A stretch of DNA of 64,000 bases, from NCBI RefSeq assembly GCF_029892045.1, contig NZ_CP120368.1, positions 556,001 to 620,000 of the forward strand. Direction: 5' to 3'. The position numbers and the translations under genes were made by a program. Shown here piece by piece: positions 47,136 to 54,990 of this stretch (its first letter is position 1; each line of letters opens with the position of its first letter). A model generated the notes under the pieces. It searched no databases. It was not told where the DNA came from and worked only from the letters and a program-made list of their open reading frames with translations. Source of the DNA: Sinorhizobium numidicum (GTDB taxonomy: Bacteria > Pseudomonadota > Alphaproteobacteria > Rhizobiales > Rhizobiaceae).

Positions 47136-47405
47136 TCACGGGCGCAAAGGCGGTGCCGGCGACTTCTGCCGGCCGCCTTCCGGCCTGGCGTCGGCCGGAT
47201 CAGGCATGTTTTGAAGCCGCGCTTCCGGCCGTCTTCTAGTCTAACATCTTGGAATTGATCCGCTTTAAAGTCCGATCTAATCACGCTGCATTCGCGTAGC
47301 GATCCGGTGAACCCGCTTGCCGCCTCGCGCGTTCTGTGATTGATCTTGCGCTTGATCGATCTTGTTGATGGCCAGCGCCGCTCGGCAGGATCGCGAGGAG
47401 GGCCT

Positions 47406-48005
47406 ATGGCTGAAGACGCCTTGATCGTCATCGACATGCAGAACGACTTCTGCCCTGGCGGCGCGCTCGCAGTCGAGGGCGGCGACGAGATCGTACCGAC
47501 CGTCAATCGCCTGATAGAGCAGTCGCGCCACGTCATCCTGACGCAGGACTGGCATCCTGCCGGCCATTCCAGCTTCGCCTCCAGCCATCCCGGCAAGGCG
47601 CCGTTTCAGATGGTGACGATGCCTTACGGCGAGCAGACGCTCTGGCCGGATCATTGCATTCAGGGAAGCCCGGGTGCCGACTTCCATCCGGGTTTGCGGT
47701 GGACGACGGCGGAGTTGGTCGTGCGCAAGGGCTTCCGGGCGGAAATAGACAGCTACTCCGCCTTTTTTGAGAACGACCACCGAACCCCGACCGGCCTTGC
47801 CGGCTATCTTCGCGAGCGCAGTATCTCCAAGGTGTCGCTCTGCGGTCTGGCGACCGATTTCTGCGTCGCCTTTTCAGCGCTCGATGCTGTCGCTCAAGGC
47901 TTTTCGACGTCGGTGGTGCTCGACGCCTGCCGTGGCATCGATCTGAACGGCTCGCTTGCGGCCATGACGAGGCGCATGCGCGATGCCGGCGTGCAATTGA
48001 TCTAA
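47406..48005 (+). CDS. pncA: Nicotinamidase
   Basis: A 199-residue isochorismatase-fold amidase. Catalytic Asp is in LIVIDMQNDF (D10), a metal site in TQDWHPAGH, the Lys in LVVRKG and the nucleophilic Cys in GLATDFCV. It deamidates nicotinamide to nicotinate in NAD salvage, and the product feeds the next gene, pncB. The ATG at 47406 follows GAGGAGG; the frame open to 47340 is not needed. The 270 bp before it, after rkpU, show no gene. Confidence 0.95.
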   Translation: MAEDALIVIDMQNDFCPGGALAVEGGDEIVPTVNRLIEQSRHVILTQDWHPAGHSSFASSHPGKAPFQMVTMPYGEQTLWPDHCIQGSPGADFHPGLRWTTAELVVRKGFRAEIDSYSAFFENDHRTPTGLAGYLRERSISKVSLCGLATDFCVAFSALDAVAQGFSTSVVLDACRGIDLNGSLAAMTRRMRDAGVQLI

Positions 48006-48013
48006 CCGCGCCG

Positions 48014-48042
48014 GAGCGGGACCAGGAAGGCTTATCCCGCTC
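48014..48042. repeat. Short intergenic hairpin repeat
   Basis: GAGCGGGA (48014-48021) and TCCCGCTC (48035-48042) form an eight-base stem with a 13-base loop. The same arms occur in the mosaic repeat at 6681-6735, and the following CTCTGACTTA recurs at 32699-32708. It is probably a degraded copy of the same rhizobial repeat, between pncA and pncB. Confidence 0.55.
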
Positions 48043-48111
48043 TGACTTAAGAAATCGATTGCGATGATCCCGGGGCGGTTCATCGTAATGTGAGAAGGAG
48101 CATTGTCGCAG

Positions 48112-49416
48112 ATGCCGAAGACCGATATTGCGCGGCGGGTTTACAATCATACATGGAAGCTCGATCCGATCGTCCGCAGCCTTCTGGACACGGATTTCTA
48201 TAAGCTTCTTATGCTGCAGATGATCTGGCAGCTTTATCCGGACGTGGATGCAACCTTTTCGCTGATCAACCGCACGAAAACCGTGCGCCTTGCCGATGAG
48301 ATCGACGAACAGGAGCTGCGCGATCAGCTCGACCATGCGCGCGGGCTGCGGTTCGGCAAGAAGGAGATGATCTGGCTTGCGGGTAACACCTTCTATGGCC
48401 GCAAGCAGATCTTTTCGCCGGAGTTTCTCTCCTGGCTCGCAAAATTCCGCCTGCCCGACTACGAACTGTCGCGCCGCGACGGTCAGTTCGAACTGAGCTT
48501 CCGCGGCCGCTGGGCCGAGACCACGATGTGGGAAATCCCGGCGCTTGCGATCATCAACGAGCTGCGCTCGCGCTCCGCCATGAAGGGGCTCGGCCCGTTC
48601 ACGCTCGACGTGCTCTATGCGCGCGCCAAGGCGAAGATGTGGTCGAAGGTCGAGCGGCTGCGGCAATATCCCAATTTGCGCATTTCCGATTTCGGCACAC
48701 GCCGCAGGCACAGCTTCCTGTGGCAGCGCTGGTGCGTCGAGGCGCTGAAGGAAGGCATCGGTGCCTCCTTCTCCGGCTCGAGCAATGTGCTTCTCGCCAT
48801 GGACACGGATCTGGAAGCGCTCGGAACCAATGCGCACGAGCTGCCGATGGTGGCGGCCGCCCTCGCCCGCAACGACAAGGAGCTTGCCGCGGCACCCTAC
48901 AATGTCCTGCAGGATTGGAACCAGCTCTATGGCGGCAACTTGCTGATCGTGCTGCCGGATGCTTTCGGCACGGCCGCGTTCCTGCGCAATGCGCCGGCTT
49001 GGGTGGCGGACTGGACCGGCTTCCGTCCGGACAGTGCGCCGCCGATCGAGGGTGGGGAGAAGATCATCGCCTGGTGGAAGAAGATGGGCCGGGACCCGCG
49101 CGAGAAGTTGCTGATCTTCTCCGATGGCCTGGACGTCGACACGATCATCAGGACCTATCGGCATTTCGAGGGGCGGGTGCGGATGAGCTTCGGCTGGGGA
49201 ACCAACCTGACGAATGATTTCGCCGGGTGCGCCCCGACGGAAATCAATGGCCTCAATCCGATATCGATCGTCTGCAAGGTCAGCGAAGCCAACGGCCGCC
49301 CGGCCGTGAAGCTCTCGGACAATCCCCGCAAGGTGATCGGCGATCCGGCCGAAGTGCAGCGCTACCTGAAATTCTTCGGCTCAGAGGATTTTATCGAGCA
49401 GACCGTCAAAGTCTGA
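48112..49416 (+). CDS. pncB: Nicotinate phosphoribosyltransferase
   Basis: A 434-residue enzyme that joins nicotinate to PRPP, giving nicotinate mononucleotide for NAD salvage. Signatures are [16 protein letters not shown] at the N-terminus, [12 protein letters not shown] in the active-site region, [22 protein letters not shown] and [12 protein letters not shown] near the C-terminus. AAGGAG lies 11 bases before the ATG; the in-frame TTG at 48103 is too close to that site. It follows pncA on the same strand, so the two consecutive salvage steps are adjacent. Confidence 0.95.
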   Translation: MPKTDIARRVYNHTWKLDPIVRSLLDTDFYKLLMLQMIWQLYPDVDATFSLINRTKTVRLADEIDEQELRDQLDHARGLRFGKKEMIWLAGNTFYGRKQIFSPEFLSWLAKFRLPDYELSRRDGQFELSFRGRWAETTMWEIPALAIINELRSRSAMKGLGPFTLDVLYARAKAKMWSKVERLRQYPNLRISDFGTRRRHSFLWQRWCVEALKEGIGASFSGSSNVLLAMDTDLEALGTNAHELPMVAAALARNDKELAAAPYNVLQDWNQLYGGNLLIVLPDAFGTAAFLRNAPAWVADWTGFRPDSAPPIEGGEKIIAWWKKMGRDPREKLLIFSDGLDVDTIIRTYRHFEGRVRMSFGWGTNLTNDFAGCAPTEINGLNPISIVCKVSEANGRPAVKLSDNPRKVIGDPAEVQRYLKFFGSEDFIEQTVKV

Positions 49417-49624
49417 TCGCAACCATCAAAAAGAAACGCAATCTTGAGCCTCCTTTTAAGGCGAAGGAGGGCTGCCACGGCGCGCGCCGCATCCGCTGCA
49501 GCGTGCCGGCAAACTGCTTGGAGCTTGCGCGGTTGCGAAACTACTGGAGACATAATTGGCCGCCTTTGAGGAGCCTGGAGAGATGGAGAAACAGGAGACG
49601 GCGGCGCCAATCGTATGACTTATT

Positions 49625-49691
49625 GGGGTACCTCACTATTTTCTTGAATTTGTCGAAGAATACCCCATGATGACCGCTGTTGAGGTACACC
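49625..49691 (+). promoter_or_regulatory. Overlapping inverted repeats ahead of a small gene
   Basis: GGGGTACCTCA (49625-49635) can pair with TGAGGTACACC (49681-49691; ten of eleven positions). Its first six bases can instead pair with TACCCC (49661-49666). The two hairpins exclude each other, and the distal arm ends three bases before the GGGAGGGG ribosome site of the gene at 49705. That layout suits an RNA switch or attenuator, or simply an operator dyad. No known riboswitch class is recognised. Confidence 0.3.
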
Positions 49692-49704
49692 TTGGGAGGG
49701 GTTC

Positions 49705-49917
49705 GTGCGTCAGGCATATTCACCCGATGACGTCGACGTCATGCGCGGAGCACTCGATATCTGGTGCGCCCTGCACAACGTCGGAAAGGATGGAGCCGAG
49801 GCCAACAGGGCCGCGCGGCGCATCCTTGATTTGATGGATAAGAAGAAGTACTCGTGTGATGAGCTATTGGCTCAGCTCGGGGACTTCAGACCGGATCCGC
49901 GTCACCGCGTGGCCTGA
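49705..49917 (+). CDS. Small conserved protein, unknown
   Basis: A 70-residue soluble protein with predicted helices (SPDDVDVMRGALDIWCALHNV, GAEANRAARRILDLMDKK, SCDELLAQLGDF). The start is a GTG at 49705 directly after a very strong GGGAGGGG site. I do not recognise a family, though short helical proteins of this kind are common in rhizobia. Its 3' end overlaps the 3' end of the opposite-strand gene at 49886 by 32 bp. Confidence 0.65.
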   Translation: MRQAYSPDDVDVMRGALDIWCALHNVGKDGAEANRAARRILDLMDKKKYSCDELLAQLGDFRPDPRHRVA

Positions 49918-50092
49918 CAAGGCCGGCGACGGTATCCCTGAGCTTCAAGAGCGGCAAATATTCATTGGCCAGATGAATGTCGAGATGCGTCAGCAGTTCA
50001 CCGCTGAGCTCCGCAATCTGTCCGGTCTCGCTGTCGATGACCGTCCAGGAACCGTCGCTCTCTTGCTTCAGACCATATCTCTGCGCGTACAT
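49886..50092 (-). CDS. Small soluble protein, unknown
   Basis: A 68-residue protein with a plausible composition (YGLKQESDGSWTVIDSETGQIAELSGELLTHLDIHLANEYLPLL). The first half resembles a small beta element and the second half a helix. No ribosome site stands out before the ATG at 50092. It is likely real because the residue pattern is protein-like and not the Arg/Ala-rich pattern of shadow frames. The function is unknown. Confidence 0.5.
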   Translation of the reverse strand: MYAQRYGLKQESDGSWTVIDSETGQIAELSGELLTHLDIHLANEYLPLLKLRDTVAGLVRPRGDADPV

Positions 50093-50191
50093 AAGGAACA
50101 GCTTAATGGATGCGCAGTGGATTTTATAGAGATTCCTGACCGAGCATAGGATAGGTGGCAGGCCGAGGCGGCTTGCCGGCGCGAAGCCATG

Positions 50192-50344
50192 TCATCTGTG
50201 TATCGACGAAGTGATTTCGCCGGAGAAGGCCCGCTCCGGGCTCATCCGATATTGGGACAGCGCGAAATGAAGCACGCCGCTGACGGCGATCGAGACGACC
50301 AGAACAGCGACCGTAACGCCAAGACCCGATTTGATCATACCCAT
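50192..50344 (-). CDS. Single-span membrane peptide, unknown
   Basis: About 50 residues: a short basic start (MIKSG), one hydrophobic span (LGVTVAVLVVSIAVSGVLHFAL) and a polar tail (SQYRMSPERAFSGEITSSIHR). GGAG lies nine bases before an ATG at 50338 and closer to the ATG at 50344, so the start is uncertain by two codons. The longer open frame to 50497 lacks support. It is the last core-type gene before the island. Confidence 0.5.
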   Translation of the reverse strand: MGMIKSGLGVTVAVLVVSIAVSGVLHFALSQYRMSPERAFSGEITSSIHR

Positions 50345-50608
50345 GTTCTCCAAGACGCCTGATTGCCGGTCTCCGGCTGTCAGAGCGCGAGATGGAGTTA
50401 ATCCTATGGCGGCGATCAGGCTGTTCCCCGGGTAACGTGAGATATGGTTAACGGTGTCTTGCCGGCGGTGTGCGGCAAACGGCGCCTCGACGGACAATCA
50501 GTGGGCGTTGCGGCAAGGTGGTGTTCGCATCCAAATGGACCACTGCCGGGGGCGCGCTGACGAGGGACACCCGCAGTCCGTATGTAAGTGAAATGCTCAG
50601 GAAAACTG

Positions 50609-50634
50609 GTGCTGCTAGAGAGATTTGAACTCGG
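50609..50634 (-). other. tRNA 3'-end fragment, candidate island attachment site
   Basis: Read on the minus strand this is GAGTTCAAATCTCTC followed by TAGCAGCACCA: a T-loop (TTCAAAT), the 3' half of a T stem, an acceptor strand and CCA, exactly as at the end of a tRNA gene. The 5' part is missing: bases upstream no longer pair with the T stem, and no anticodon arm is present. Such scars are left where a phage or island integrates into a tRNA gene. It marks the change from core genes to defence genes. The tRNA identity cannot be told. Confidence 0.5.
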
Positions 50635-50996
50635 TGGGGTTGCTTAGCATGTATTGATTTTATTGAATAATTTCGAACTCAGGTCAAGTCCTGTGTACCA
50701 CCCCTGCGGCCTCAAACATTAGCTTGCGATCTACGCTAGTCCGATGACCGCGACCACAGCACACTTCGCGACATGATCCTGAACGATCTCGACGTCTGCT
50801 AGGCCCTTACCCCCGACCCACTCAATTCAGCGGTTCTATCGTTGTGATACATACGGCAGTGCTCCTCCAGTCTTCCCGCGGGTTTTCCAAAGGTTTCCTG
50901 ACCAGCTCCCGACGGCCAAAACGCGATCCCTGAAAGTGCCAACCACCATCATCGTCTAAGTGGGCACCACTGAATGCATCTTGTTGCAATTTCAAC
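50635..50996. other. Gene-free stretch at the island's left end
   Basis: No open frame here looks like a protein and no integrase is present. A second weak tRNA-like 3' motif (TCAAGTCCTGTGTACCACC) appears around 50690-50705, too degraded to call. The stretch is probably the decayed edge of the integrated element. Confidence 0.35.
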
Positions 50997-51025
50997 TTGC
51001 GTGTTTTCTATAGCAACCTATAAGT
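50997..51025 (+). promoter_or_regulatory. Candidate promoter of the kinase-helicase operon
   Basis: CTTGCG, 17 bases, TATAAG, placed 26 bp ahead of the GTG start at 51051. This is close to the rhizobial vegetative pattern CTTGAC-N17-CTATAT. The surrounding DNA is AT-rich. Confidence 0.4.
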
Positions 51026-51050
51026 TCATAGGGGCATCAGGGGAGAGGGT

Positions 51051-52421
51051 GTGTCAATCAGCGATTCTGAAAATACTAACCGCGCCATTGCCGATAGGTG
51101 GTGCGCGGCTCAGGGAACAGGCTGGCGAGTCGTTGACACAGCAGGGCGGGGAGGTACCGCTCCCGTTTTCGAGCTTGAGACTCCCATTGGACCACGAGCT
51201 CTCAAATTACTCGATCAAGGGTATTCCACTGGAGCGCTTCGCGAAGAAAGTATTCGCAGAATCACCATTCAAATTACCGAAATCGGAGTGCACGACTGCC
51301 CTTACCTAGTCAAAGTATTCGACGGTGGGGAGTTCGAAGATCGGCTGTTCCTACTCATGAACAGAGCGCCCGGGGGCGAGCTTACGAAAGTCTTGGACGT
51401 TATTCCCCGCGAGAAAATCGCGAATATTGTAGATCAAGTTGCTCGCGCATGTTTGTTTCTTCGGCATCGAGGACTTTGTCACAGGGATATAAAATCCGAA
51501 AATATATTCGTAACAGATGATTTTAATCAAGCAACTCTGCTGGATGTGTCGGTAGTGCGGAAGGTTTATGATCCGCTTGGCTTGGGCACAGACCACGGAA
51601 ACAGTCTTCCCGTCGTGGCAACCTCTCGCTATACTCCTCCAGAGTATCTCTTTCGTCTTCTGGAGCCGAGTGAAGAACTGTGGCACGCAGTTGATGTATA
51701 CCAGCTTGGCTGTTTGATCCATGACCTTGTCATGCGAGTACAAATATTTCACGACGAATACCAGCGAGCATCGGATAATCGGTACAGATTTGCCTGGATA
51801 GTTGCTACCAAAACGCCGACGATCTCTGCTTCGGATGTGGACACGGGTCTCATCCTACTCGGCCAGCGAGCAGTTGATAAAAACTGGCAGCGCCGCTCTG
51901 CTTTGCGTATCGAAGACTTTTTGCAGGAAGCAGATAGCCGGAGTCGGTTGGGATTGGAGGCGATTGGCTTACTCCCAAGAGAGAAAGCCAAGGAGGGCTT
52001 AGCAGCAGGGCCGCTAACCCTTCGCACAGTGCTGTCGCACCATGCGCAGGAGTTGAAGGAAGCGGTTCGAGAGTATCAAGTAGAGAAGGGAATAACGGCG
52101 ACCCACGCTGCTTTTCCATTAGGCGACGATCTGCACTGGTGCGTTTCATTCGACTGGGCACTACCAGGTAACCAAGCAGGCATATTTGAGCGCGTCAAAC
52201 TCAGTTATGAGCTTTACCTGGAACAATCACTGCAAGACCCCCAGATCGCAATGCGTGCTCGTTTGAATGCAGGTACCGAATCTGGGGAAAAGACGGTGAC
52301 ACTAGAGTTGCCCCCGGTGGCCATTGACGACGCTTCGTCGGGAACCCTTTTTTCGAATGCCATTGCTGCAATCAACGATCTCGCGAAGCAATTAATGAAC
52401 AATCCAGCGGAAGGTAATTAA
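51051..52421 (+). CDS. Serine/threonine-kinase-like protein, first gene of candidate defence operon
   Basis: A 456-residue protein starting at GTG after GGGAGAGGG. Residues about 25-260 form a Hanks-type kinase fold: Gly-rich loop AGRGGTAPVF (31-40), ATP lysine K52 (ALKLL), catalytic loop HRDIKSEN (H144, D146, N151), activation-segment end TPPE (195-198) and D215 (AVDVYQLG). The usual DFG is DVS (D165-S167); the metal-binding Asp remains, so activity is possible but may be altered. Residues 260-456 match nothing I know and could bind the partners. There is no membrane span. The stop overlaps the helicase start by one base (TAATG). Confidence 0.85.
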   Translation: MSISDSENTNRAIADRWCAAQGTGWRVVDTAGRGGTAPVFELETPIGPRALKLLDQGYSTGALREESIRRITIQITEIGVHDCPYLVKVFDGGEFEDRLFLLMNRAPGGELTKVLDVIPREKIANIVDQVARACLFLRHRGLCHRDIKSENIFVTDDFNQATLLDVSVVRKVYDPLGLGTDHGNSLPVVATSRYTPPEYLFRLLEPSEELWHAVDVYQLGCLIHDLVMRVQIFHDEYQRASDNRYRFAWIVATKTPTISASDVDTGLILLGQRAVDKNWQRRSALRIEDFLQEADSRSRLGLEAIGLLPREKAKEGLAAGPLTLRTVLSHHAQELKEAVREYQVEKGITATHAAFPLGDDLHWCVSFDWALPGNQAGIFERVKLSYELYLEQSLQDPQIAMRARLNAGTESGEKTVTLELPPVAIDDASSGTLFSNAIAAINDLAKQLMNNPAEGN

Positions 52422-53596
52422 TGTCACTGTGGTGGGCGAGTAAGGATCAGCTTGATGACCATCAGTTGAGCTTGATAGAGGATCTTCAGATTGAAGGGTC
52501 TTACCTTGTTCTTGGGCCACCTGGCTCCGGAAAAACGAACGTGTTGCTAAGGCGGGCGCAATTCATCCGATCTCAGAGTCTTCCAAACATTTTGGTCTTG
52601 ACGTTTACACGACCGCTCACCGAGTTTCTGCGAACGGGTTGCTTTAATGCCAACGGCGACGAGATCTTCCCGCCTGGCCTAATTACTACATACGAAAGCT
52701 GGATTCGTGAGATTTATTACAAGAACAAAGTAGAGCTACCTCCTGAATCCGCAAACAACCTTGCTGTCCGCAAAGCACAATTGGCTAAGGGTGCCATCGA
52801 GATACTAAAGTCCGCCCCCATGCCCCGTTACGATGCCCTGTTCGTTGATGAGGCACAGGATTTGCTTCCAGAAGAAGTGGAGCTTATCAGAAGCCTCTCA
52901 GACCGTTTGTTTTTTGTGGGCGACGATCGGCAGCGGATTTATGGAAGCAAAAATGGTCTTGAATCTGTTCGTGCGCTAGCACCGCCGCCCGTAGAAAAAA
53001 AGCTCTCATTCCACTATCGGCTCGCGCCTGAAATCTGTTCGATGGCGGATCGCATCCTGAAGAACGTCGTAGGAGGCGACCTGGCCAGCTCGTCACATTA
53101 CAAGGGTCCGAAGCCGGCGCGGATTGACATACATGCCCTTCAGGATCGCGCTGCTATCATCGATATAGCAGTTCGCAATCTGATCGCCCAAGCAAGGGTC
53201 TATAGCGGCTTGTTGCAACAAGGCGATCGCCTCGGGATAGTTGTGCCAAAGCGAGTCGACCGCGACTTGATTTTTCGTGCACTAGAGGGTCATCAAGATT
53301 TAAACGGCAGATCGCAAATTGTGAGAGCACGAACGGGAGACGCGAGCGACAATCATTCTACCGCATTGGATCCGGGTCGGCCCATTCTAATTATGACTGA
53401 GCAAGGTTGTAAGGGGCTGGAATTCAGGGCAGTGCATTGGCTATTCGTGGACGACAACACTCAATATCGAACAAATGAGCTTTATTACACCGTCGTAACA
53501 AGGGCAAAGACAAGTTTGGACATTTATCACTCCAGCTCACTGCCACCCACTCTTTCACGAGCATATGCTAAGCCTGGAAAGGACATTTGGTCATGA
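52421..53596 (+). CDS. Compact superfamily 1 (UvrD/Rep-like) helicase
   Basis: A 391-residue protein with the SF1 motifs in order: Walker A GPPGSGKT (32-39), Ia LTFTRPL (60-66), II DEAQD (143-147), III VGDDRQRIYG, IV FHYRLAPEI (197-205), V TEQGCKGLEF near 325 and VI VVTRAK near the end. It is about half the length of UvrD, so the accessory 1B and 2B insertions must be small or absent. Short helicases of this kind appear in anti-phage systems such as Gabija (GajB), but no OLD nuclease (GajA) is present here. It is coupled to both neighbours, by a one-base overlap before and a four-base overlap after. Confidence 0.88.
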   Translation: MSLWWASKDQLDDHQLSLIEDLQIEGSYLVLGPPGSGKTNVLLRRAQFIRSQSLPNILVLTFTRPLTEFLRTGCFNANGDEIFPPGLITTYESWIREIYYKNKVELPPESANNLAVRKAQLAKGAIEILKSAPMPRYDALFVDEAQDLLPEEVELIRSLSDRLFFVGDDRQRIYGSKNGLESVRALAPPPVEKKLSFHYRLAPEICSMADRILKNVVGGDLASSSHYKGPKPARIDIHALQDRAAIIDIAVRNLIAQARVYSGLLQQGDRLGIVVPKRVDRDLIFRALEGHQDLNGRSQIVRARTGDASDNHSTALDPGRPILIMTEQGCKGLEFRAVHWLFVDDNTQYRTNELYYTVVTRAKTSLDIYHSSSLPPTLSRAYAKPGKDIWS

Positions 53597-54990
53597 GCAT
53601 CAATGATGTGTTCTTGATTTGGGCGAGCGACCAAGAACTTGCTGAGGTGTTGGCCGGCCGAGTCGCTGGAAATCCAATCCGCTGGTCACTGGCGAGTGGT
53701 CAGAGGGGTAGCGATGACACGGTCGGGGTTCTTGCGCGAATGCCCGACGGCGAGGTGGACCGTTTCCAGCCCATAGCATTGATCGTTCCCCAGGATCGGC
53801 AGAGGAGACTGTTCGGCAGATTTGCAACCCTGAGAGAAGAGCTAGCCCCGCTTTCGAGTTGGTGCCACATCCTGCCTGAAAATACATTTGATCTTGTTGA
53901 CGACGTAACGCGTCACGCTTCTCTGGACGGCTTAGATGCGTCTTGGGCGGGGTTGGTCGTGGCGGAGGCTGCTTTAAGGTCGCGTCGCTCAGTCTCAAAG
54001 ATAAAGATACCAGCGTGCTTTGCTACCTTTACCTACGCTGTCGCGAGAACTCACGCGCTCTGGCCGCGTGTTAGAATCGATGAGATTGTTGAAAAGTGTG
54101 ATGTCGCTAATAGTTTGGTGAGAGCGTCTAACTTGGACCGAGCTGTTACCAAGGAGCTCATGCCGATATGGGCCACCCTTATGCAAGCGCCGCAAGGCTA
54201 TGGGTACCCTGGGCGTGGACTTACCCGTGCCATTCTGGCATTGCAGGATGCACGATCTAGTGAAAGTCAGAATGAAGCGGCCCTGTTAGCAGAATCGTTG
54301 CTTCAGTGGCCTGAGCATGAGTTGATAAGGGGTTTGGAAGCCCTGCATCCAGAGGCCCGTGTTCAATCTTTCGACCACCTTGTGGAAGAGCTTCGGAGAT
54401 CTCTTTCCGGGAGTGACCGCGCTGAGATGTTGAGTTTCACCGCGGGGTATGTTGCCACCATAGCTGCAGGGGGAGCGCCTAGCATGGGGCTTGCTGAGGG
54501 CGTCGCCGACCAGTTCCCGGCGGTTCTCGCGTGGGCATATGTTATTGGCAGTATTGGTCATAGAGCGACTTGGACTTCGGCCTTCGATGGCCTCGGCAGG
54601 TTGGTTTCACGCGAGCTTTCCCGTCCGTTCCATCTCGATGAGCCCCCACTTTGTGATTTCGCCGTAGACGAAGCTATGTTTGTTGTAGACAAACAGCTCA
54701 GTGATCCGCTCGTTCATTTGAAGATTAAACAGCAGCGGCATATCAATGTGGCGTTGTTTCCCGGGGTCAATTTGATTCTTCCCCTTCAGGAGCCACCACA
54801 AACAGCCGTGGCCCGACCGCCGTCTCAACCCGCCAGGATTGAGACAAAAGGAGATTTAGGTGCCTTGGTGGAAATGCTTTGGCCTAGTATTCGCGAGAAA
54901 ATCCTAAGTGACGGGCTTTTGTCGTCCGGCCAAGGCAAGCAGACAACTGGCAAGAAAAATCGGGGCAATCAAGGGAAGTTCAATCTCTAG
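53593..54990 (+). CDS. Unrecognised 465-residue protein, third gene of candidate defence operon
   Basis: I do not recognise this protein. It begins at the ATG overlapping the helicase stop (ATGA, 53593-53596). The N-terminal third mixes strands and helices (DVFLIWASDQELAEVLAG, FQPIALIVPQDRQRRLFGRF). The middle is helical (DLVDDVTRHASLDGLDASWAGLVVAEAAL, then several Leu/Ala-rich helices). The C-terminal 60 residues are polar and end in a basic tail (KKNRGNQGKF). No catalytic motif, membrane span or signal peptide is visible. As the unique partner of a kinase and a helicase it may be the target sensor, scaffold or effector. Confidence 0.8.
   Translation: MSINDVFLIWASDQELAEVLAGRVAGNPIRWSLASGQRGSDDTVGVLARMPDGEVDRFQPIALIVPQDRQRRLFGRFATLREELAPLSSWCHILPENTFDLVDDVTRHASLDGLDASWAGLVVAEAALRSRRSVSKIKIPACFATFTYAVARTHALWPRVRIDEIVEKCDVANSLVRASNLDRAVTKELMPIWATLMQAPQGYGYPGRGLTRAILALQDARSSESQNEAALLAESLLQWPEHELIRGLEALHPEARVQSFDHLVEELRRSLSGSDRAEMLSFTAGYVATIAAGGAPSMGLAEGVADQFPAVLAWAYVIGSIGHRATWTSAFDGLGRLVSRELSRPFHLDEPPLCDFAVDEAMFVVDKQLSDPLVHLKIKQQRHINVALFPGVNLILPLQEPPQTAVARPPSQPARIETKGDLGALVEMLWPSIREKILSDGLLSSGQGKQTTGKKNRGNQGKFNL

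Noticed and set aside
50600..50710. A complete tRNA gene
   Set aside because: Only the T-loop, acceptor strand and CCA can be found; the D and anticodon arms and the 5' acceptor strand are absent.
51051..53596. Gabija system
   Set aside because: A UvrD-like helicase is present, but no OLD-family ATPase-nuclease (GajA) accompanies it; the neighbours are a kinase and an unknown protein.
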